From assembly GCA_045542735.1 (NCBI GenBank), contig JAZQLQ010000017.1, positions 30,432 through 94,431 on the forward strand: a DNA stretch of 64,000 nucleotides. The letters are read 5' to 3'. The notes beneath the pieces are model-generated. The model was not told the origin of the DNA. It did no database searches and saw nothing but the letters and a program-made list of their open reading frames with translations. The DNA comes from UBA2882 sp045542735. Its GTDB lineage: Bacteria > Bacillota > Clostridia > Lachnospirales > Lachnospiraceae. Positions 60,579 through 64,000 of the stretch are shown piece by piece (positions within the stretch are counted from its first letter, which is position 1; each line of letters begins with the position of its first letter). A program made the translations under genes and the position numbers.

Positions 60579-60602
60579 CCGATGTGCCTCCTTGGTTTTT
60601 TC

Positions 60603-61643
60603 TTAATATATAAATTTTGATTTGTCGACTTGTTTTACAAAGTCAGCAAACTGATTTTGCGCATCCATAGATGGCACCATTACATCTAGCTTCTTTGCCA
60701 TAGCTATAGAAAGATATGCCACCGTAGAACCCGCTTGTAATGCATCAATCTGTTTTCTAAAGCCTGGCATTTCAAATAAATACGAAATATATAAAGGTGT
60801 CACTCTGCTATCATAGTTGGATAACCATGTAATCATTCCGTCTTGAAAATAGAATTCATCATCTTCCTTTACTATATAACACCGCCCCAATGTTCCCCTT
60901 GCTGTAAGCAAAATATCTCCGCTTTGCGGAACTAATCCTTGTTCTTTCAGTTCCTCATACCGCATCTTTGGAATAAACAAGTCACAATCTAACGAACCAT
61001 TGTCCATTCTATTTACTAAATCAGATATTCTAAGGAACGGTATGCCTGTCAGACTCTGCTCGCTTTGATATATACGCTTACTAGAACCAACATCACATAG
61101 AGCTTCCAGTTTACATATTTCCCATTTTTGTTCGTTTATATCTGGATTGCCAAACATCTCGACAAATCGGGCTTTGATGAGGGTATCCAAATCTTCAATT
61201 TGTTCATTTCTTTTAGAAACAACTTCATATGTGCTATCCATTATTTCAACGACTCTATCTTGTTCATCTAATGACGGAATATTTCCTAACTCTATATCTC
61301 CAATGTATTGCTTATTTGTATGCTTTAATCCTGCTCCCTTAAACCCTCTTTCCAACACTTCTATATTTGCAAGAAAGAAATAGTATAAATACTTACATCT
61401 AATTCTTTCATCCGGAAGTAGCACTATGCAATCTGTTGAAACAGCGAACTTCCCGTTGTAGTAATGTAGTGTTGCGTTTCCTCCAGTACCCATAATAATA
61501 CCCTCGCAATCAAACAAGTAATCCGAGTAACGCCTGCTCTCATCAGAACTAGAAGTAAAAAACATATATTGCCCCTCACTAATAGCTTCTCCTGCCTTTA
61601 TAGATGATTTAGGTGCATATTTACAACAGTCTATTACTTTCAT
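60603..61643 (-). CDS. hsdS: Type I specificity subunit HsdS, C-terminally shortened
   Basis: 346 residues. TRD1 (1-125) is followed by central helices with DLDTLIKARFVEMFG (about 150-165), TRD2 (170-325), then QNQFADFVKQVDKSKFIY and stop. The full-length neighbour continues past QVDKSK for about 24 more residues to DSLMQKYFG; that final helix is lost here, exactly where the two genes share a 21-bp sequence. It may still bind DNA but the second half-helix needed to hold HsdM is incomplete. It lies 24 bases before hsdR. TRDs differ from those of the 62699-63880 gene. Confidence 0.88.
   Translation of the reverse strand: MKVIDCCKYAPKSSIKAGEAISEGQYMFFTSSSDESRRYSDYLFDCEGIIMGTGGNATLHYYNGKFAVSTDCIVLLPDERIRCKYLYYFFLANIEVLERGFKGAGLKHTNKQYIGDIELGNIPSLDEQDRVVEIMDSTYEVVSKRNEQIEDLDTLIKARFVEMFGNPDINEQKWEICKLEALCDVGSSKRIYQSEQSLTGIPFLRISDLVNRMDNGSLDCDLFIPKMRYEELKEQGLVPQSGDILLTARGTLGRCYIVKEDDEFYFQDGMITWLSNYDSRVTPLYISYLFEMPGFRKQIDALQAGSTVAYLSIAMAKKLDVMVPSMDAQNQFADFVKQVDKSKFIY
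60615..60635 (-). repeat. 21-bp repeat in the hsdS C-terminal region (second copy 62771-62791)
   Basis: TTTTGATTTGTCGACTTGTT plus T is identical in both hsdS genes, coding QVDKSK. In the shortened hsdS the homology stops exactly here, marking a recombination junction. Confidence 0.9.
61158..61181 (-). repeat. 24-bp repeat in the hsdS central region (second copy 63326-63349)
   Basis: CTCGACAAATCGGGCTTTGA plus TGAG is identical in both hsdS genes, coding the LIKARFVE stretch of the central helices, same orientation. Together with the repeat at 60615 it flanks TRD2 in each gene. Confidence 0.9.
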
Positions 61644-61645
61644 CT

Positions 61646-61764
61646 CTTCATCCCTACAAATCCGAAGTTGTATTATGCTATAAACTTCTGATGGGATGTT
61701 TTTACATTGGTTTGATTTACTATAGCATACTGCATTGTTGTATCAATTTGCGAGTGCCCCAGCA
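61646..61764 (-). repeat. 119-bp direct repeat, copy 1 (recombinase 3' end plus hsdS leader)
   Basis: Identical, base for base, to 63882-64000. It contains the last 30 codons of the recombinase, its stop, and the 27-base leader carrying the ribosome site of the following hsdS. Copy 2 is cut by the window end, so the true repeat is longer. Confidence 0.95.
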
Positions 61765-62641
61765 ATTTTTGCACCTGCTCTATTGGCATTCCTTTATCAA
61801 TTGCCCTAGTTGCCATTGTCCGCCTAAACTTATGCGGATGTATTTTATCCATATTTAACGCTCTTCCTAATCGTCGCATACGAATTTCAACTCCACTGAT
61901 TTTTAATCTATCAAATGGTGCATCCAACGTTACAAACAATGCTTGATTATTGTCAGTCCTGCTATTTAAATAATCTTGTAAATGTATCTTAGCCTTTGCA
62001 TCAAAATAGACTTTTCTCTCTTTATCCCCTTTACCAAAAACCACACATTCCCTGGCATCAAAATTTATATCTGAAATATTCAAATTAACCAACTCGCCAA
62101 CACGAATTCCCGTCGAATATAACAAATCAATAATCGCCAAGTCTCTCATGCAATTACAATTATCACGTAATTGTTCAATGGCTTCATCTGAAATCGTTTC
62201 TTTAACCGGTTGTTTGGTTTTGATTTTATGAATCCTACGCATAGGACTTTTTAATAAATAATCCTCTTCCTCTAGCCATGAAAAGAAACTAGAAATATTG
62301 CGTCGAACATTATCTACTGTCACCTTGCTACAATTATTAATTTGCTGATAGTCTACCAAATAATGTCTTATTTCTTCTGTTGAAATTTTTCGTATCGGTG
62401 TTTCAATACATGACAACAGCCTTTCAATTGTCGTTCTGTAATACTGAATCGTTCGTTCCGAACACCCTTCAATTCTCTTGGCATCCAAAAAAAGAGTAAG
62501 ATACTCCAAATTACTTATTTCTATTTTCTTAGACTCCTGTTCTGAAAAAGTTTTCAACAATACCTCTTGCAACTTTTTCATTTGCGAAACATTAAGATAC
62601 TCCGCCATTTCATTGATGATCTTTACTACTTTTTCTTCCAT
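61673..62641 (-). CDS. Tyrosine recombinase between two hsdS genes
   Basis: 322 residues. The N-terminal SAM-like core-binding domain (SNLEYLTLFLDAKRIEGCSERTIQYYR) is followed by a catalytic domain with Arg in STGIRVGELVNL, HKFRRTMATRAIDKG (HxxR), LLGHSQIDTTMQYA (His and nucleophile Tyr). Similar XerC/D-like enzymes beside hsdS genes are known to shuffle target-recognition domains. An identical copy of its last 30 codons and its 3' flank recurs at the window end. It has AGGAG upstream of the ATG. Confidence 0.93.
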   Translation of the reverse strand: MEEKVVKIINEMAEYLNVSQMKKLQEVLLKTFSEQESKKIEISNLEYLTLFLDAKRIEGCSERTIQYYRTTIERLLSCIETPIRKISTEEIRHYLVDYQQINNCSKVTVDNVRRNISSFFSWLEEEDYLLKSPMRRIHKIKTKQPVKETISDEAIEQLRDNCNCMRDLAIIDLLYSTGIRVGELVNLNISDINFDARECVVFGKGDKERKVYFDAKAKIHLQDYLNSRTDNNQALFVTLDAPFDRLKISGVEIRMRRLGRALNMDKIHPHKFRRTMATRAIDKGMPIEQVQKLLGHSQIDTTMQYAIVNQTNVKTSHQKFIA

Positions 62642-62698
62642 GTTGGTACTCTCCTTTCATTTGTACCAACATTCTACTCTAGTTAAGACTAATTTTCT

Positions 62699-63880
62699 TT
62701 AACCAAAATATTTTTGCATCAAGCTATCAAATAATAATTGCGCTTCATCTAATGCTTTTTGTACAACAACTTTTGATTTGTCGACTTGTTTAACAAATTC
62801 TGCAAACTCTTTTTGAAGTTCCATTGGTGGCAACATTACAGGTATTTTCTTCAACTCAGTCTTTGTTATTGTCTTTGTTACAGCTCCATTGATACATCCA
62901 GAAATCAAAAACTCTCCATAGTCTGTGTGCAAATATTGATACAAATATGGCATAAGAATATTCTCTTTTATTCTTACCATAATCTGATTTAACCCTAGCG
63001 ATACAGGTCTATTTAAGAATGGCATAACATAGTTTTGACCAGCACTTCCTATTTTACATATAATCAATTCTCCACCAAATATCTGAGACTTTTTAAAGAA
63101 GTCATATGCTTCTTTTGATACATACTTAACATCATCCGTAAAATCATTCTTCGTGAAGTTCGTAAATCGAACCATCATTGCATAATCTTCTTCATCCTTC
63201 ATATCCAGATGATCCACAACGACTTTGTTGGCACCATTTGAGCCAATATCTCCCATATATTCGACAATATCAATAAAGGGAACCGTAGTATACCCATTAG
63301 GGTTCTCTCTTGCGTCACCAAACAACTCGACAAATCGGGCTTTGATGAGTTCATCTAGTTTCCGAATTTCCTTTTTTCTGTTTTCTATAACCATTCGTAC
63401 CTTATCAAGAATGTCCTCAATCGCTTTTTGTTGTTCAAGTGAAAATAATGGAATTTCATAATCCTTTAGCCATTCGGTACTCATATTTTTTTGAGCAACG
63501 CCTTTTGAGGACTGTATGCACTGTTGTTCAAAAAAATCACTATTCAGAATATGAAAAAGATATCCTTTTGATATTTGATCTGACTTCAAACGCAAACATG
63601 CAACTCGTTGGTTCAAAGCAGCTGGTAACATCTCTTTTTCAAGAAGTGCAACTCTTCCCACATTACCTGTTAATGACATCAAAAGGTCTCCTTCTTCGAG
63701 CATATACTTCTCCAATTCTTTTGAATCAAGTGGATAGAAAGCGGGAGTAGTGTCCTCGATATATCCCTTCTGAACATTCGCTATTCGTATTACTCTAATA
63801 CCTGAATCCGTGTAATTTTCACTCTTAAATGCATAACCATTAAGAATATCACAGACATCACCAATTTTTATTTTGTTCAT
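62699..63880 (-). CDS. hsdS: Type I specificity subunit HsdS, full length
   Basis: 393 residues. TRD1 (IKIGDVCDILNGYAFKSENY...GVAQKNMSTEWLKDYEIPLFSLEQQKAIE), central conserved helices ENRKKEIRKLDELIKARFVELFG, TRD2 (FIDIVEYMGDIGSNGANK...KKIPVMLPPMELQKEF) and the complete C-terminal helix KVVVQKALDEAQLLFDSLMQKYFG. It directs the MTase and R complex to a bipartite site. It is preceded by the recombinase 3' repeat and followed by a full recombinase gene. Confidence 0.94.
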   Translation of the reverse strand: MNKIKIGDVCDILNGYAFKSENYTDSGIRVIRIANVQKGYIEDTTPAFYPLDSKELEKYMLEEGDLLMSLTGNVGRVALLEKEMLPAALNQRVACLRLKSDQISKGYLFHILNSDFFEQQCIQSSKGVAQKNMSTEWLKDYEIPLFSLEQQKAIEDILDKVRMVIENRKKEIRKLDELIKARFVELFGDARENPNGYTTVPFIDIVEYMGDIGSNGANKVVVDHLDMKDEEDYAMMVRFTNFTKNDFTDDVKYVSKEAYDFFKKSQIFGGELIICKIGSAGQNYVMPFLNRPVSLGLNQIMVRIKENILMPYLYQYLHTDYGEFLISGCINGAVTKTITKTELKKIPVMLPPMELQKEFAEFVKQVDKSKVVVQKALDEAQLLFDSLMQKYFG

Positions 63881-63881
63881 A

Positions 63882-64000
63882 CTTCATCCCTACAAATCCG
63901 AAGTTGTATTATGCTATAAACTTCTGATGGGATGTTTTTACATTGGTTTGATTTACTATAGCATACTGCATTGTTGTATCAATTTGCGAGTGCCCCAGCA
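63882..64000 (-). repeat. 119-bp direct repeat, copy 2 (cut by window end)
   Basis: Identical to 61646-61764 in the same orientation; divergence begins only next to the hsdS start codon (CATA versus CATCT on the plus strand). Confidence 0.95.
63909..64000 (-). CDS. Second tyrosine recombinase copy, last 30 codons only (runs off the window)
   Basis: Reads LLGHSQIDTTMQYAIV... to HQKFIA and stop, identical to the end of the 61673-62641 recombinase, including the nucleophile tyrosine. The rest lies beyond base 64000; whether it is a whole gene or a fragment cannot be seen. Confidence 0.85.
   Translation of the reverse strand, partial: LGHSQIDTTMQYAIVNQTNVKTSHQKFIA

Noticed and set aside
60603..63880. 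hsdS pair as a simple invertible shufflon
   Set aside because: Both hsdS genes and both recombinase copies point the same way and no inverted repeat pair was found inside the window.

Overview
The window reads as chromosome of an anaerobic, endospore-forming, probably motile Firmicute of the Lachnospiraceae type. Support comes from moderate-to-low GC, AGGAGG-type ribosome sites, sporulation genes spoIIGA, sigE and sigG, an oxygen-sensitive class III ribonucleotide reductase (nrdDG), pyruvate phosphate dikinase, a cytoplasmic GH3 glycosidase, and a split purine-end pathway (PurO-type cyclohydrolase plus stand-alone AICAR formyltransferase). I infer the family; no species is claimed.

Layout. 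1-6.8 kb: 5' part of a Gfo/Idh/MocA oxidoreductase, an SH3b envelope protein, tRNA-Arg(CCG), a 47-codon small gene, a DUF5688 gene, and an operon yqeG-aroE-aroK-aroQ-efp. 6.4-11.8 kb: a small orphan gene with a SigD-like promoter, then a five-gene peptide/nickel-class ABC importer with a palindromic operator over its -10. 11.9-18.5 kb: an acyltransferase, a membrane EAL phosphodiesterase, a padR-DUF2812 pair with a double operator, a CPBP protease and a nuclease-like protein. 18.9-24.2 kb: ppdK, nrdR, ylmC-type, HD and AraC genes. 24.3-33.5 kb: GH3 glycosidase, paired chromate-transporter halves, an acyltransferase, sfsA, sbcC and sbcD. 33.5-39 kb: flavin reductase-rubredoxin, nrdG, nrdD with NrdR boxes, and the purine pair.

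39.0-39.6 kb is the most unusual stretch: two long fold-back elements in opposite orientation between convergent genes. They share a two-hairpin core with compensatory base changes but have different outer arms.

39.6-55 kb is, on the minus strand, a division and cell-wall (dcw) cluster running mraZ-rsmH-ftsL-PBP-PBP-mraY-ftsW/spoVE-murA-ftsQ-ftsZ. A terminator separates it from spoIIGA-sigE, a lipoprotein gene and sigG. mraZ has a strong promoter followed by a phased array of MraZ-type boxes. spoIIGA has the long-spaced Spo0A-type promoter, and sigG a SigF/SigG-type promoter. Next come lgt and ychF.

57.3-64 kb is a type I restriction locus: hsdR, a shortened hsdS, a tyrosine recombinase, a full hsdS, and the 3' end of a second recombinase copy cut by the window edge. 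A 119-bp identical direct repeat and shorter repeats inside the hsdS genes point to ongoing rearrangement of specificity. hsdM is not in the window.
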